Shown: positions 1 to 8,254 of the stretch, piece by piece
How the letters are laid out: each line of letters opens with the position of its first letter
Position numbering within the stretch: the stretch's first letter is position 1
From: Bacillus pumilus
GTDB lineage: Bacteria; Bacillota; Bacilli; Bacillales; Bacillaceae
DNA length: 64,000 nucleotides
NCBI RefSeq assembly: GCF_003431975.1
Contig: NZ_CP027116.1
Span: forward strand, 3,224,001 to 3,288,000
Reading direction: 5' to 3'
Translations under genes and position numbers: made by a program
Notes under the pieces: generated by a model
Told to the model about the DNA's origin: nothing
What the model saw: the letters and a program-made list of their open reading frames with translations, nothing else
Database searches by the model: none

Positions 1-1045
1 GTTGCAAAAGCATCGCACGGTTTGCAAATTGAAACGCCAAATAATATAAGGAATTATTACTTTTTGTAACCAATGAAATGCCTTCTTCTAGACGTTCGAT
101 TGTATTTTTTACTTTTAAAATATTTTGTTCTGCTTCACTCTTTAAATAATCAGGTAGCTCATTAACTATTTTCGTTTCATGATTCAACCATAATTTATAT
201 GCTGATGGTATAACACTTAATTTTTCTTTTAAAATGTCTACAGGATATTCACTTAAATCCTTCATCTTAAATGACTGATTTTCGATCTTACAATGTTCTA
301 CATTCGGCAATTCAAAACGTGGCATCCATGTTGAATAAATCGCTGTAATATTTTCGACTGTTTTCCAATCAACCCCCACGCCATGACCGATTGCTAATTC
401 TTCTTTGTCACGATAAAGAAGTTCATTTTGGACATGATACTGATCAGCTTTAGATGTAAATTTAGCAACATGAATTGTAGGTATATGTACTTTTAAAGAG
501 CTTTGAAACATCACTTCATCTTGTTCAGGATATTGATTTTCTCTCTTTAAGCTATTCATTAAAAAAATATTTACGTGATATAAGTTATTTCTATAATTAA
601 CGGTATAACGCACTTTTCCATACTTAGATTCATTTAAATTTTCTAATGTGCCTGTTCTCTGATTTGAAAGGTCAATTTTCCAATTTTCCGCTTGTGGTAG
701 ACGCTTATGTTCTTTGTCCTCATAAATAGCCCAAGAAGCTTCAATTTCAACAGTTGTTAATTTTTTAAGTTTAAAACTAATGCCCATAGTAGATGAGCGG
801 AACAGTTTTTTTAATGTAAGTTGTTCATCTATCTTTTCTTCACTGACTTGCACATGCGTTTCTATTGCATTATCACGTTCATTTATAACATCTGATGTTG
901 AACCAAACGGAACTAACTTCCCTGTTAAATAAAATTGCATTGGGCGTATATTCTTTCCAAGAATCTCATCTTGCATTCGTGGACCAATTAAATATGTTTC
1001 TAATTCATGAATTAATCCTTTTCGCAAAACTGTATATTGCTTCAT
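1..1045 (-). CDS. drmA: Probable DISARM helicase DrmA, N-terminal part (gene runs off the window)
   Basis: An open frame of 348 codons from an ATG at 1045 to the window edge, with no stop. The N-terminus carries an L-I-G-P motif near residue 18 and YLTGKLVP near residue 38. The last visible residues are FANRAMLLQ. From memory, this combination is typical of the DrmA family, the large SNF2-like helicase of the DISARM anti-phage system, where such a segment precedes the Walker A helicase core. The core itself would lie outside the window, so no helicase motif is seen. Codons are much more AT-rich than in the neighbouring core genes, and the gene sits directly downstream of tmRNA, a common island site. 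A GGAGGG ribosome site lies 11 bases before the ATG. Family assignment is inference from remembered motifs. Confidence 0.55.
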   Translation of the reverse strand, partial: MKQYTVLRKGLIHELETYLIGPRMQDEILGKNIRPMQFYLTGKLVPFGSTSDVINERDNAIETHVQVSEEKIDEQLTLKKLFRSSTMGISFKLKKLTTVEIEASWAIYEDKEHKRLPQAENWKIDLSNQRTGTLENLNESKYGKVRYTVNYRNNLYHVNIFLMNSLKRENQYPEQDEVMFQSSLKVHIPTIHVAKFTSKADQYHVQNELLYRDKEELAIGHGVGVDWKTVENITAIYSTWMPRFELPNVEHCKIENQSFKMKDLSEYPVDILKEKLSVIPSAYKLWLNHETKIVNELPDYLKSEAEQNILKVKNTIERLEEGISLVTKSNNSLYYLAFQFANRAMLLQ

Positions 1046-1078
1046 TTGAAAATTCACCCTCCCTCTTTAGATAATTTC

Positions 1079-1084
1079 ATTGTA
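1079..1084 (-). promoter_or_regulatory. Candidate extended -10 box of the drmA-like gene
   Basis: On the minus strand TGC-TACAAT lies about 35 bases upstream of the ATG at 1045. No good -35 hexamer is seen at the normal distance, which fits an extended -10 promoter. The rest of the AT-rich stretch 1085-1260 shows nothing else clear. Confidence 0.3.
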
Positions 1085-1261
1085 GCACCTTGCATTTCTG
1101 GATAGGTAATATTTCCCGATAAAATTTTAAGTTTAATCTTAAAATTAATTCATTCCTTTTAATTTCTATTTATTCCCTTAGTTAAACCAACCAAAAGCAA
1201 AAATTAGAATTTTTAATCAATTAAACTTTTACAAAACTATACAAAAACAATTTAAAGACAT

Positions 1262-1301
1262 AAAAAAAGCGCCTAAACGTTGTTATCCAACGTTTATGGC
1301 A
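1262..1301 (-). terminator. Rho-independent terminator of ssrA
   Basis: Inverted repeat TAAACGTTG / CAACGTTTA (1274-1282 and 1288-1296) with a 5-base loop. On the minus strand it is followed by a run of seven T. It closes the tmRNA transcript and separates it from the drmA-like gene. Confidence 0.8.
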
Positions 1302-1330
1302 CTAAGTGAAATGCAAACCATTTCTATGTA

Positions 1331-1689
1331 TGGAGACGGTGGGAGTCGAACCCACGTCCAGAGACATCGATTACTTAAGCGTCTACGAGCGTAGTCAACA
1401 TATTTGGTGTTCACTCATCCTCATGCCTGCTGACGGGCGCTTGGAGAGCTAGTCTGATGGATCTCTTCTTACGTCCTCAGACGAAAACGTAAGCGTAGCC
1501 TACTTCATTGGGCTCCTCACAGACACATAGGCGATGTCAGGAAGAGCTCGCTGCACTTATTAGGCAGCTAGTGCTAAGTTTTGGTTAAAACTTTTAGTTT
1601 TGCCAGTTACATTTAGTGCGTGTTAACGAGATCGCCTCTCGGCTCGCAGCTCAAGCTCGAACCGCCCCTGTCGAATCCGTAACGTCCCC
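1331..1689 (-). ncRNA. ssrA: tmRNA (transfer-messenger RNA)
   Basis: The 5' end GGGGACG (from 1689) pairs with CGTCTCC at the 3' end (1332-1338) to form the tRNA-like acceptor stem. GTTCGACTCCCAC gives the T-arm, and the conserved GGATTCGACAGGGG follows the 5' strand. The discriminator A is at 1331 and CCA is not encoded. The tag reading frame (GGC at 1604 to TAA at 1560-1562) encodes GKTKSFNQNLALAA after the charged alanine, ending in the usual ALAA degradation signal. The RNA rescues stalled ribosomes together with SmpB, which is encoded just upstream. The length of 359 nt fits Bacillus tmRNA. Confidence 0.97.
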
Positions 1690-1746
1690 TTGTAAAAGGG
1701 ATATACGGGATGGAAACGTTCAGCTTAACTGCTTCCGTATATAACT

Positions 1747-1774
1747 ATTATAACAACCTCATCGCCCGAAACAA
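1747..1774 (-). promoter_or_regulatory. Candidate sigma-A promoter of ssrA
   Basis: TTGTTT (1769-1774), a 16-base spacer and TATAAT (1747-1752) on the minus strand. Transcription would start about 50 bases before the mature tmRNA 5' end, which fits a precursor trimmed by RNase P. Confidence 0.5.
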
Positions 1775-1865
1775 CTGGTGGTTTCTGTCAAAATAACGAT
1801 GATTGTTTACTGCATAACATATTGTAGCATAATGCTTCCGCTCTCAGCAAGCCATCTGCATCAGG

Positions 1866-2336
1866 CTAGAATTGCTTTTGACGATCACGGAAGGCACGCT
1901 CGATTTCACGTTTTGCATCTTTTTTCTTCAGATCTTCACGTTTATCGTATTTCTTTTTCCCTTTACCAATTCCGATCAGCACTTTGGCAAAGCCATTTTT
2001 TAAGTAGAGTTTCAGAGGTACGAGTGAGTAGCCTTCTTCCTTTGTCGCACCAATCAATTTGCTGATTTGCTTGCGATGAAGCAGTAGCTTTCTCGTTCTC
2101 AGCGGATCATGGTTATAACGGTTCCCCTGCTCGTATGGGCTTACGTGCATGTTGTGAAGAAACACTTCTCCTCGCTCGATTTTGGCAAAGGAATCTTTTA
2201 AATTCACTTTTCCTGCACGAATCGATTTGATTTCAGTTCCTTGTAACACAAGGCCGGCTTCATATGTTTCTTCTATAAAATAGTCATGATTTGCTTTTTT
2301 GTTTTGGGAAACAACCTTTCCCTCTCCCTTTGGCAT
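1866..2336 (-). CDS. smpB: SsrA-binding protein SmpB
   Basis: 156 residues, the normal family length. It binds the tRNA-like part of tmRNA and delivers it to stalled ribosomes. The start is the ATG at 2336 (MPKGEGK), with AAAGGAGG 11 bases upstream; the open frame extends 35 codons further, but that part overlaps the preceding intergenic region and is not conserved. Family hallmarks visible are [20 protein letters not shown], the [17 protein letters not shown] block, and a basic C-terminal tail ending in RDRQKQF. It lies 139 bases downstream of rnr and upstream of ssrA, so all three act in ribosome rescue and decay of the nonstop message. Confidence 0.97.
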   Translation of the reverse strand: MPKGEGKVVSQNKKANHDYFIEETYEAGLVLQGTEIKSIRAGKVNLKDSFAKIERGEVFLHNMHVSPYEQGNRYNHDPLRTRKLLLHRKQISKLIGATKEEGYSLVPLKLYLKNGFAKVLIGIGKGKKKYDKREDLKKKDAKREIERAFRDRQKQF

Positions 2337-2475
2337 TAGCGTACACCCTCCTTTTGACACAAACACGGTCCAAATCGTACGGATTATTTTATCAAACAAT
2401 CCAGCTTTCGACAATGCTGACGCTATGTGGTCAAAAAGCAAATAGAGCGTGATGCCCTATTTGCTTTTTGTCACG

Positions 2476-4818
2476 TTACTTTTTCTTTTTACGCTTTTGT
2501 TTTGGTGCGTTATCAAATACGCGTTTTTTCTTTTTCTTCTTCTTGCGGCCTGTGAACCAGTCACTTCCGCCTTTATCCTCTTTGGCTTTATCTCCAGAGG
2601 CATTTTGACCTCCGCGCCCTTTTTTCGCTGGTGAATCTGTCCGTTTTTTAAACTTAAAATCTTTCGGCGATTTACGGCGGGTGCCTTTCATGCCGACGAT
2701 TTCAAAATCAATCGAGTGCTCATCTTTATTGACATTCACCACTTTGACTGTGATTTCATCACCGATACGGTAGACATTTCCTGTGCGTTCACCGATCATG
2801 GCAAAGTGCTGCTCATCAAAGCGATAATAGTCGTCTGTCATGTAGCTGACATGGACAAGACCTTCAATTGTATTCGGCAGTTCAACGAATAGTCCGAAGT
2901 TCGTCACGGAACTTATCATACCATCAAATTCTTCACCGATTTTATCAAGCATAAACTCTGCTTTCTTCAGGTCATCTGTTTCACGCTCTGCATCAACTGA
3001 GCGGCGCTCCATCGTAGACGCATGATCTGCGATTTCAGGCAGCAGCTGGCCCCACTTTTCAAGAGTTGCTTCGTCTGTCTTTTTCTTAATCAAATACGTT
3101 CGGATCAGTCTATGCACGATTAAATCCGGATAACGGCGGATCGGCGATGTGAAATGTGTATAGAATTCCGTTGATAAACCAAAATGGCCGATGCTTTCTG
3201 GATCATACTTCGCCTGTTTCATAGAACGAAGCATCACAGTTTGTATCACAACTTCTTCTGGTTGATCCCTTACAGCATCAAGTACACTTTGAAGTGCACG
3301 CGGATGAATGTTCGTTGATGTTCCTTTCACAATGTAACCAAACGTCGTCACGAACTCTAAAAAGCGCTGCAACTTTTCAGGATTTGGTTCTTCGTGAATT
3401 CGGTAAATGAACGGAACATTCATCCAATGGAAATGCTCTGCAACGGTTTCGTTTGCAACAAGCATGAATTCTTCAATTAATTTCTCTGCAACAGATCGCT
3501 CGCGAACTACAACGTCTTTTGCTGCTCCTTCATCATCTACAAGCACTTTTGCTTCCTTGAAGTCAAAGTCTACAGCTCCGCGCTCCATCCGTTTTTCACG
3601 AAGAATCTCTGCAAGCTTCTCCATCTCTTGGAACATTGGTACGAGTGGCTCGTATTTATCTAAAAGCTCCTCGTCTTGATCAACTAGAATTTTATTGACA
3701 TCGGAATAGGTCATTCTTTCCGTCGTTTTGATCACACTTTGGAAAATCTCGTGTTTAACGACCTTCCCGCTCCGATCAATGACCATTTCACATGACAGTG
3801 TGAGACGATCGACCTTCGGATTCAATGAGCAAATACCGTTTGACAGGCGGTGCGGAATCATCGGAATGACGCGGTCAACGAGATACACACTCGTTCCACG
3901 CTCATAAGCTTCTTGATCAATCGGGGAGTTCTCTGTCACATAGTGAGAGACGTCCGCAATGTGCACCCCTAGCTTGTATTTGCCATCATCCAGCTTTTGC
4001 ACCGTAACGGCATCATCTAAGTCCTTCGCATCTGCTCCGTCAATCGTCACGATCGTTTCGTTGCGCAGATCCCGTCTTCCTTCTATGTCTTTTTCATCAA
4101 TCGTTTCAGGTGTATCTGCTGCCTGCTGGAGCGCTTCTTCTGGGAACTCACCTGGCAGGCCATGTTTATGAATGATCGATAAAATATCAATACCAGGATC
4201 ATTTTTATGACCAAGAATTTCAGTTACTTCGCCCTCTGCACTCATTCTTCCTTCTGGATAGCTGGTCAGCGTCACAACAACCTTATGGCCTTCGACTGCT
4301 CCGTTTTTAGCAGATTTCGGGATAAAGATATCATTTGTAATTTTTTTATCATCAGGAATGACAAAACCAAAGCTTTTCGTTTCTGTATAGGTACCGACAA
4401 CCGTCTGAGTATTACGCTCCAGGATGCGGATGACAGTTCCCTCTTTTTTTGTTCCATTTGATTTGTGACTGACACGAACCATGACGGTGTCGCCATTCAT
4501 CGCTGTGCCTAGCTCATTTGGCGGAATGAAAATATCATCCTGTCCAAACTCTTCTGGCGTCACAAATGCAAACCCTTTGGCATGAGCAGATAGCTTTCCT
4601 TTTACCAAGTTCATTTTTTCTGGCACACCGTAGCGGTCGCTGCGAGTACGGACAATAAGTCCCTGATCCTCTAATATCACAAGTGCTTTGACGAGCTCTT
4701 TATAATCATCAGGATTGGTAATTTCCATCATGACTTCTAATTCTTGTACCGTTAACGGTTTGTACGCCTCTTCTTGCATAAACGCGAGTAATTCATCCAT
4801 AAATTCTTCTTTTTGCAC
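2476..4818 (-). CDS. rnr: Ribonuclease R
   Basis: 780 residues. A processive 3'-5' exoribonuclease that degrades structured RNA. It has an N-terminal winged helix (about 1-70), cold-shock/OB domains (about 75-210), and an RNB catalytic domain starting near 255. The active-site aspartates lie in [11 protein letters not shown] (260-270), which coordinates magnesium. An S1 domain (about 635-710) has [17 protein letters not shown]. The tail from about 715 is very lysine-rich (several runs of 5-7 Lys), as in the B. subtilis protein, and probably binds RNA. It lies 19 bases downstream of est, so secG-est-rnr-smpB are likely co-transcribed. Confidence 0.97.
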   Translation of the reverse strand: MQKEEFMDELLAFMQEEAYKPLTVQELEVMMEITNPDDYKELVKALVILEDQGLIVRTRSDRYGVPEKMNLVKGKLSAHAKGFAFVTPEEFGQDDIFIPPNELGTAMNGDTVMVRVSHKSNGTKKEGTVIRILERNTQTVVGTYTETKSFGFVIPDDKKITNDIFIPKSAKNGAVEGHKVVVTLTSYPEGRMSAEGEVTEILGHKNDPGIDILSIIHKHGLPGEFPEEALQQAADTPETIDEKDIEGRRDLRNETIVTIDGADAKDLDDAVTVQKLDDGKYKLGVHIADVSHYVTENSPIDQEAYERGTSVYLVDRVIPMIPHRLSNGICSLNPKVDRLTLSCEMVIDRSGKVVKHEIFQSVIKTTERMTYSDVNKILVDQDEELLDKYEPLVPMFQEMEKLAEILREKRMERGAVDFDFKEAKVLVDDEGAAKDVVVRERSVAEKLIEEFMLVANETVAEHFHWMNVPFIYRIHEEPNPEKLQRFLEFVTTFGYIVKGTSTNIHPRALQSVLDAVRDQPEEVVIQTVMLRSMKQAKYDPESIGHFGLSTEFYTHFTSPIRRYPDLIVHRLIRTYLIKKKTDEATLEKWGQLLPEIADHASTMERRSVDAERETDDLKKAEFMLDKIGEEFDGMISSVTNFGLFVELPNTIEGLVHVSYMTDDYYRFDEQHFAMIGERTGNVYRIGDEITVKVVNVNKDEHSIDFEIVGMKGTRRKSPKDFKFKKRTDSPAKKGRGGQNASGDKAKEDKGGSDWFTGRKKKKKKKRVFDNAPKQKRKKKK

Positions 4819-4837
4819 ACTCTAACCCCCTATATAT

Positions 4838-5584
4838 TTAAATTGACCAATCAAGTGATTCTAAGAATGCATACACATCCTGATGAACCTTCTCCCGCTC
4901 TTTATCAAGCGTGATGACATGGCCCGATTCTTCATACCACTTTAAATGTTTTTCATCCGTCTCTACTTCGTTATAAATAATGTTCGCACTGTCTGTATTA
5001 ATCATATGATCATGACGCGCCTGCACAACAAAAGTAGGTGAATAAATCATGTCGACATTGTTTCTGACATCTGCAATGAGCTCTTGCAAACCTTTGAGTG
5101 TATTCATTGGTGATTTCTTGAACTCTTTCATTTCTTGCTCAATTTGGTCTTCTGACTTACCCTCGAATTTCTTATAATTTCGGGCATATTCTAGTACACC
5201 CTGGTACATGACTTCTTCACTTTTTATGTACATAGGTGCACACATAGGTACAATTCCCTTTACAGGTACAGTGTAACCTAATTTCAATGAAAAAACTCCT
5301 CCGAGGGATAGTCCACATACGGCAATCTCTTCATAGCCCTCATCTTTTAAAAATTGATAGCCTTCTTCAACGTCTTTCCACCAATCGGCAGGGCCTGTAT
5401 GAACAAGCTCTTCGGGCGGCACACCGTGTCCTTTGTATTGAGGTGCATGGCATGTATACCCTCTTTCATTCAAATAACGGCCAAGCATTCGAACATCGGC
5501 TGTATTTCCAGTAAAACCGTGAAGAAGTAGCACCGCCTTTTCTCCACCTTTAAACGTAAATGGTTTTGGTGTAACAACTTTCAT
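4838..5584 (-). CDS. est: Carboxylesterase (Est30/YvaK type)
   Basis: 248 residues with an alpha/beta hydrolase fold. The catalytic triad can be read as Ser93 in GLSLG, Asp192 in RHDH and His222 in SGHV, with the oxyanion-hole HGFTG motif at 22-26. This matches the thermostable carboxylesterase Est30 of Geobacillus and YvaK of B. subtilis. The start is the ATG at 5584 (MKVVTPKPF) with GGAAAGGAAG upstream; the 21 codons before it are upstream sequence. It hydrolyses short-chain esters in vitro; its natural substrate is not known. Lies in the secG-rnr operon. Confidence 0.93.
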   Translation of the reverse strand: MKVVTPKPFTFKGGEKAVLLLHGFTGNTADVRMLGRYLNERGYTCHAPQYKGHGVPPEELVHTGPADWWKDVEEGYQFLKDEGYEEIAVCGLSLGGVFSLKLGYTVPVKGIVPMCAPMYIKSEEVMYQGVLEYARNYKKFEGKSEDQIEQEMKEFKKSPMNTLKGLQELIADVRNNVDMIYSPTFVVQARHDHMINTDSANIIYNEVETDEKHLKWYEESGHVITLDKEREKVHQDVYAFLESLDWSI

Positions 5585-5661
5585 GATGTGACTTCCTTTC
5601 CTTCTGTTATGGTTTATATTTTCCACTTGTATGTATGAAGCAAACACAAAAGAGTGCTGAT

Positions 5662-5694
5662 AATAAAAAAAGGTCTGAAAAAAGATCAGACCTT
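5662..5694 (-). terminator. Terminator between secG and est
   Basis: Stem AAGGTCTGA / TCAGACCTT (5670-5678 and 5686-5694) followed on the minus strand by a T-run. It would partly end the secG transcript before est. Confidence 0.7.
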
Positions 5695-5708
5695 CTGTTA
5701 CCCGTGCC

Positions 5709-5942
5709 TTAGACGCCTAAATATGCCAATGCAAGTGTTAAGATGAAGAAAAGCACTGACAAAATAACCGTTAATCGGTGAAGAATCAAGTCAAGGCCTC
5801 TCGCTTTTTGTTTACCGAAAAGCTGCTCGGCTCCACCTGAAATAGCGCCTGACAGTCCAGCACTTTTACTTGATTGTAGTAATACAACGATGATAAGTGC
5901 GATACTGACAATTACGAGTAATGTGATAATAAATGCGTGCAT
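5709..5942 (-). CDS. secG: Preprotein translocase subunit SecG
   Basis: 77 residues with two membrane helices (about 3-23 and 52-74). It is the small subunit of the SecYEG channel. The cytoplasmic loop carries the family signature [23 protein letters not shown]. The start is the ATG at 5942 (MHAFIITLL) with GGAGG 8 bases upstream; the ten codons before it are not SecG sequence. First gene of the secG-est-rnr-smpB run, as in B. subtilis. Confidence 0.96.
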   Translation of the reverse strand: MHAFIITLLVIVSIALIIVVLLQSSKSAGLSGAISGGAEQLFGKQKARGLDLILHRLTVILSVLFFILTLALAYLGV

Positions 5943-6128
5943 GAAAACACCTCCAGACAAACTGGTACACATAACTTTATTTTACATGAAAACAAGGTGC
6001 ATGTCACGAAACATCAAAATAAAGATTTCCTCTATATTGTCGACTTGATTTGTTATTTTGATTCAATTTCGCTCCAAAAAGATGTATGCAGCATTTTTTA
6101 TATGCGTTTTTCAGTTTAAAACACGTTT

Positions 6129-6419
6129 TTAGCGTGTTGCTTCTTTTTTTAATAACTGTTTTAATTCTACTAACAAACGTTCAGCCCCTTCAGGACTCAG
6201 CATTACTTGACCGTTTCCATAGCTTTTGTTGTACTTCGTCACTTGTCCAGTTAACAGGCAGCTCTTATCTGCATCATATTTTTTCAGCATAATGGTTTGA
6301 TCGTCGATAAAAATTTCTAGTAACTGCTCTTCTTTAATATTGAGTACCTTGCGCATTTCTGAAGGCAGAACAATTCTGCCTAGAGAATCAATGTGTCTAA
6401 CCATCCCAGTCCTTTTCAA
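6129..6419 (-). CDS. AbrB/SpoVT-family transition-state-type regulator
   Basis: About 96 residues. The N-terminal swapped-hairpin DNA-binding domain is clear: KRTGMVRHIDSLGRIVLPSE, then LEIFIDDQTIMLKKY. The C-terminal half resembles the AbrB/Abh multimerisation domain (LTGQVTKYN, LSPEGAERLLVEL). The start is probably TTG at 6419, giving (M)KRTG as in AbrB, with AAGGAGG 8 bases upstream; the ATG at 6425 is only two bases from that site. It is a paralogue, not abrB itself. It lies next to Xre-type regulators and has a TTGAC-N4-GTCAA palindrome 30 bases upstream. Its target genes are unknown. Confidence 0.8.
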   Translation of the reverse strand: MKRTGMVRHIDSLGRIVLPSEMRKVLNIKEEQLLEIFIDDQTIMLKKYDADKSCLLTGQVTKYNKSYGNGQVMLSPEGAERLLVELKQLLKKEATR

Positions 6420-6445
6420 TGACATTGCCTCCTTGATGATTTTAT

Positions 6446-6679
6446 TTATTGACTTTTGTCAACGTTTTCATAGTAAAATAAATCTTCAAATTTTTTATCA
6501 AAGTAATGAATCATTTTGCCAATGACAAGCTGTCCTGGTTTCCGATGACCATTTAACACCCTGCTGAGCGTGGCAGGAGAGATGCCAATTTCATCAGCCA
6601 GCTGATTTAAAGACATATCGTTTTCGATCATATACTGCATGACAAAAGCCCGCCTGATCTGAATCTTTTCGACCATCAT
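6446..6679 (-). CDS. Small Xre-family HTH regulator (YvzC-like)
   Basis: 77 residues, almost entirely one Cro/CI-type helix-turn-helix (MSLNQLADEIGISPATLSRVL, residues about 22-43). The C-terminus is FEDLFYYENVDKSQ. B. subtilis has a similar 77-residue protein, YvzC, at this place; the identity is from memory. The gene ends 27 bases before the AbrB-like start, so the two are probably co-transcribed. The codons for its last residues contain a TTGAC-N4-GTCAA palindrome. It is divergent from the rghR-like gene at 6834, and another copy of the palindrome lies between them. Confidence 0.75.
   Translation of the reverse strand: MMVEKIQIRRAFVMQYMIENDMSLNQLADEIGISPATLSRVLNGHRKPGQLVIGKMIHYFDKKFEDLFYYENVDKSQ
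6449..6462. promoter_or_regulatory. Palindrome TTGAC-N4-GTCAA (copy 1)
   Basis: A perfect 5+5 inverted repeat, overlapping the 3' end of the YvzC-like gene and about 30 bases upstream of the AbrB-like start. Same pattern as the copies at 6740 and 7268. Candidate operator of the local Xre/RghR regulators. Confidence 0.45.
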
Positions 6680-6739
6680 TACAACCTCCTATGGAATCAA
6701 TATGTACAACGTGTAAGGCTCTCACATAAAACAGATTCA

Positions 6740-6753
6740 TTAACTTATGTCAA
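6740..6753. promoter_or_regulatory. Palindrome TTAAC-N4-GTCAA (copy 2)
   Basis: In the 154-base divergent region between the YvzC-like gene and the first rghR-like gene, placed to control both. One mismatch to a perfect dyad. Confidence 0.45.
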
Positions 6754-6833
6754 CACTTTTGCCCCTCAGCTATTTCCTTTGGTCAATGATCATACTAAAA
6801 TAAGTCATATACTGAAATGTGAGGTTCGATGTC

Positions 6834-7238
6834 ATGAATCACTTTGGTGAACAATTACGCATTTTAAGAGAAAATAGAAAAATGTCTGTCAATCAACTCG
6901 CCATGTATTCTGGTGTAAGCGCTGCTGGTATTTCTCGTATTGAAAATGGAAAGCGCGGTGTGCCAAAGCCTTTGACGATCAAAAAATTAGCACACGCCTT
7001 GAAGGTGCCTTATGAGGATTTAATGCTACTTGCTGGTCATATTGAACAGGAGCAAGTTCATGAAATGAAACCAAAATATGAATCCATGTTGAAAATCTAT
7101 CAAAAGGCGCTGCAAAAGGATGTAGAACATCTCCCCATTTTTGACGGCGATAAATGGGAAAGGCTCTCCGCACAAGACATCAGCCAGCTGAATGAATACT
7201 TTCTTACGCTCATCAACCAAAAAAAGGCGAACAAATAG
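6834..7238 (+). CDS. rghR: RghR-like Xre-family repressor, copy 1
   Basis: 134 residues. The N-terminal Xre helix-turn-helix (about 5-60) includes VSAAGISRIENGKRGVPKP, nearly identical to the second copy downstream. The C-terminal region (about 75-134) is typical of RghR proteins. In B. subtilis RghR represses rapG and rapH, which encode Rap phosphatases acting on the ComA/DegU/Spo0F pathways; the role here is inferred. The start is the ATG at 6834, with GTGAGG 9 bases upstream. The GTG at 6819 lies inside that ribosome site and is not the start. It forms a tandem pair with the gene at 7369. Confidence 0.8.
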   Translation: MNHFGEQLRILRENRKMSVNQLAMYSGVSAAGISRIENGKRGVPKPLTIKKLAHALKVPYEDLMLLAGHIEQEQVHEMKPKYESMLKIYQKALQKDVEHLPIFDGDKWERLSAQDISQLNEYFLTLINQKKANK

Positions 7239-7267
7239 CGGGGCATAAACCTAATGTACATCCACTA

Positions 7268-7281
7268 TTAACTAATGTCAA
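7268..7281. promoter_or_regulatory. Palindrome TTAAC-N4-GTCAA (copy 3)
   Basis: Between the two rghR-like genes, about 90 bases upstream of the second. The same flanking TTTTCATAG follows it as after copy 1. A degenerate fourth half-match (TTGCC-N4-GTCAA) lies near 7302-7315. Confidence 0.45.
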
Positions 7282-7368
7282 TATTTTCATAGTGTTCTTG
7301 TTGCCAATAGTCAACAAATCGTGTAAAATAGACATATCTAATCTATTACCATGTGAGGTTTTGCGTTG

Positions 7369-7770
7369 ATGAACTTTGGTGCATATTTAAGAGCGTTACG
7401 TGAGGAAAAGAAACTGTCAGTGAATCAATTGGCGATGTATTCAGAGGTCAGCGCTGCTGGCATTTCTCGTATTGAAAATGGGAAACGAGGCGTTCCGAAA
7501 CCTCCTACGATTAAGAAACTGGCCGGAGCATTAAAAGTGCCTTATGAGGAAATGATGCAGGCTGCAGGCTATATTGAGGAAGCCTCTTCTGTCCATCAGT
7601 TGAAGGAAGAAGATTTGGCTTTATCCAAAATAAAGGAAGCTGCAGAGCAATATGAACTTTCTGATCTCGACATATTTAATGGAGACATATGGTCGACCCT
7701 GTCACAAAAAGAAATAGAAGATCTTAACCGCTATCTGTTATTTATATTAAACAGCCGTTCGCCATCATAG
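7369..7770 (+). CDS. rghR: RghR-like Xre-family repressor, copy 2
   Basis: 133 residues, paralogue of the preceding gene. The HTH domain is nearly the same (VNQLAMYSEVSAAGISRIENG) while the C-terminal half has diverged (IFNGDIWSTLSQKEIEDLNRYL against IFDGDKWERLSAQDISQLNEYF). B. subtilis likewise has two such genes (rghRA, rghRB); which is which cannot be said here. The start is the ATG at 7369; a TTG just before it (7366) is also possible, with GTGAGG 7-10 bases upstream. The preceding 130 bases contain the TTAAC-N4-GTCAA palindrome. Confidence 0.78.
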   Translation: MNFGAYLRALREEKKLSVNQLAMYSEVSAAGISRIENGKRGVPKPPTIKKLAGALKVPYEEMMQAAGYIEEASSVHQLKEEDLALSKIKEAAEQYELSDLDIFNGDIWSTLSQKEIEDLNRYLLFILNSRSPS

Positions 7771-7852
7771 AATGTTTTCAGCATTGACAAGCTTTTTACG
7801 CTGATTTATGACAGATTTACGGTATAATGGGTTCAGATTGGAGTGAGGAAAG

Positions 7853-8173
7853 ATGGATCAATCTGATATGTGCCCACGGTTTGAAAAGGCAGTTGAATTA
7901 TTGAGTAAACGCTGGGTTGCACTGATTGTTTTTCAACTTCTCTCAGGTCAGCAGCGCTTTAGTGAAATTGAGGCCGCTCTGACTAATTTGAGCGGAAGAG
8001 TATTATCTGAGAGATTAAAAGAACTGGAAGCAGCAGGCATTGTAAAACGGGAGGTTTTTGCTGAAACACCGGTGCGCATTGAGTATTCTTTAACAGATAT
8101 GGGGCGTTCACTTGCACCTGTTTTTGAGGAAATTTCGAAGTGGTCCTCTGAATGGATCACGCTTGAATCATAG
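7853..8173 (+). CDS. catR: HxlR/DUF24-family redox-sensing repressor, CatR-like
   Basis: 106 residues forming a winged helix of the HxlR family: KRWVALIVFQLLSGQQRFSEIE, then LSERLKELEAAGIVKREV and the wing TPVRIEYSLTDMG. A single cysteine, Cys7 (MDQSDMCPRF), sits at the position used by CatR/YodB repressors to sense quinones and diamide. B. subtilis catR (yvaP) lies at the same place, next to the rghR genes, and represses the catechol dioxygenase genes catDE, which are not in this window. A GAGTGAGGAA ribosome site precedes the ATG. Confidence 0.72.
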   Translation: MDQSDMCPRFEKAVELLSKRWVALIVFQLLSGQQRFSEIEAALTNLSGRVLSERLKELEAAGIVKREVFAETPVRIEYSLTDMGRSLAPVFEEISKWSSEWITLES

Positions 8174-8204
8174 GATCCCCGCATGTGAACTGCCTGATCA
8201 TCAT

Positions 8205-8240
8205 AAAACAACCTCCCTGACAGATTGTAAGGGAGGTTTT
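8205..8240. terminator. Bidirectional terminator between catR and opuC
   Basis: Stem AACCTCCCT / AGGGAGGTT (8210-8218 and 8230-8238), flanked by an A-run on one side and a T-run on the other, between converging genes. Confidence 0.8.
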
Positions 8241-8254
8241 GTCTTTTCAACCAT

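Noticed and set aside
1778..2065. Plus-strand 95-codon frame
   Set aside because: Antisense to smpB; its codons mirror the conserved smpB sequence.
5937..6292. Two plus-strand open frames between secG and the AbrB-like gene
   Set aside because: AT-rich, no ribosome site, and the second is antisense to the AbrB-like gene.
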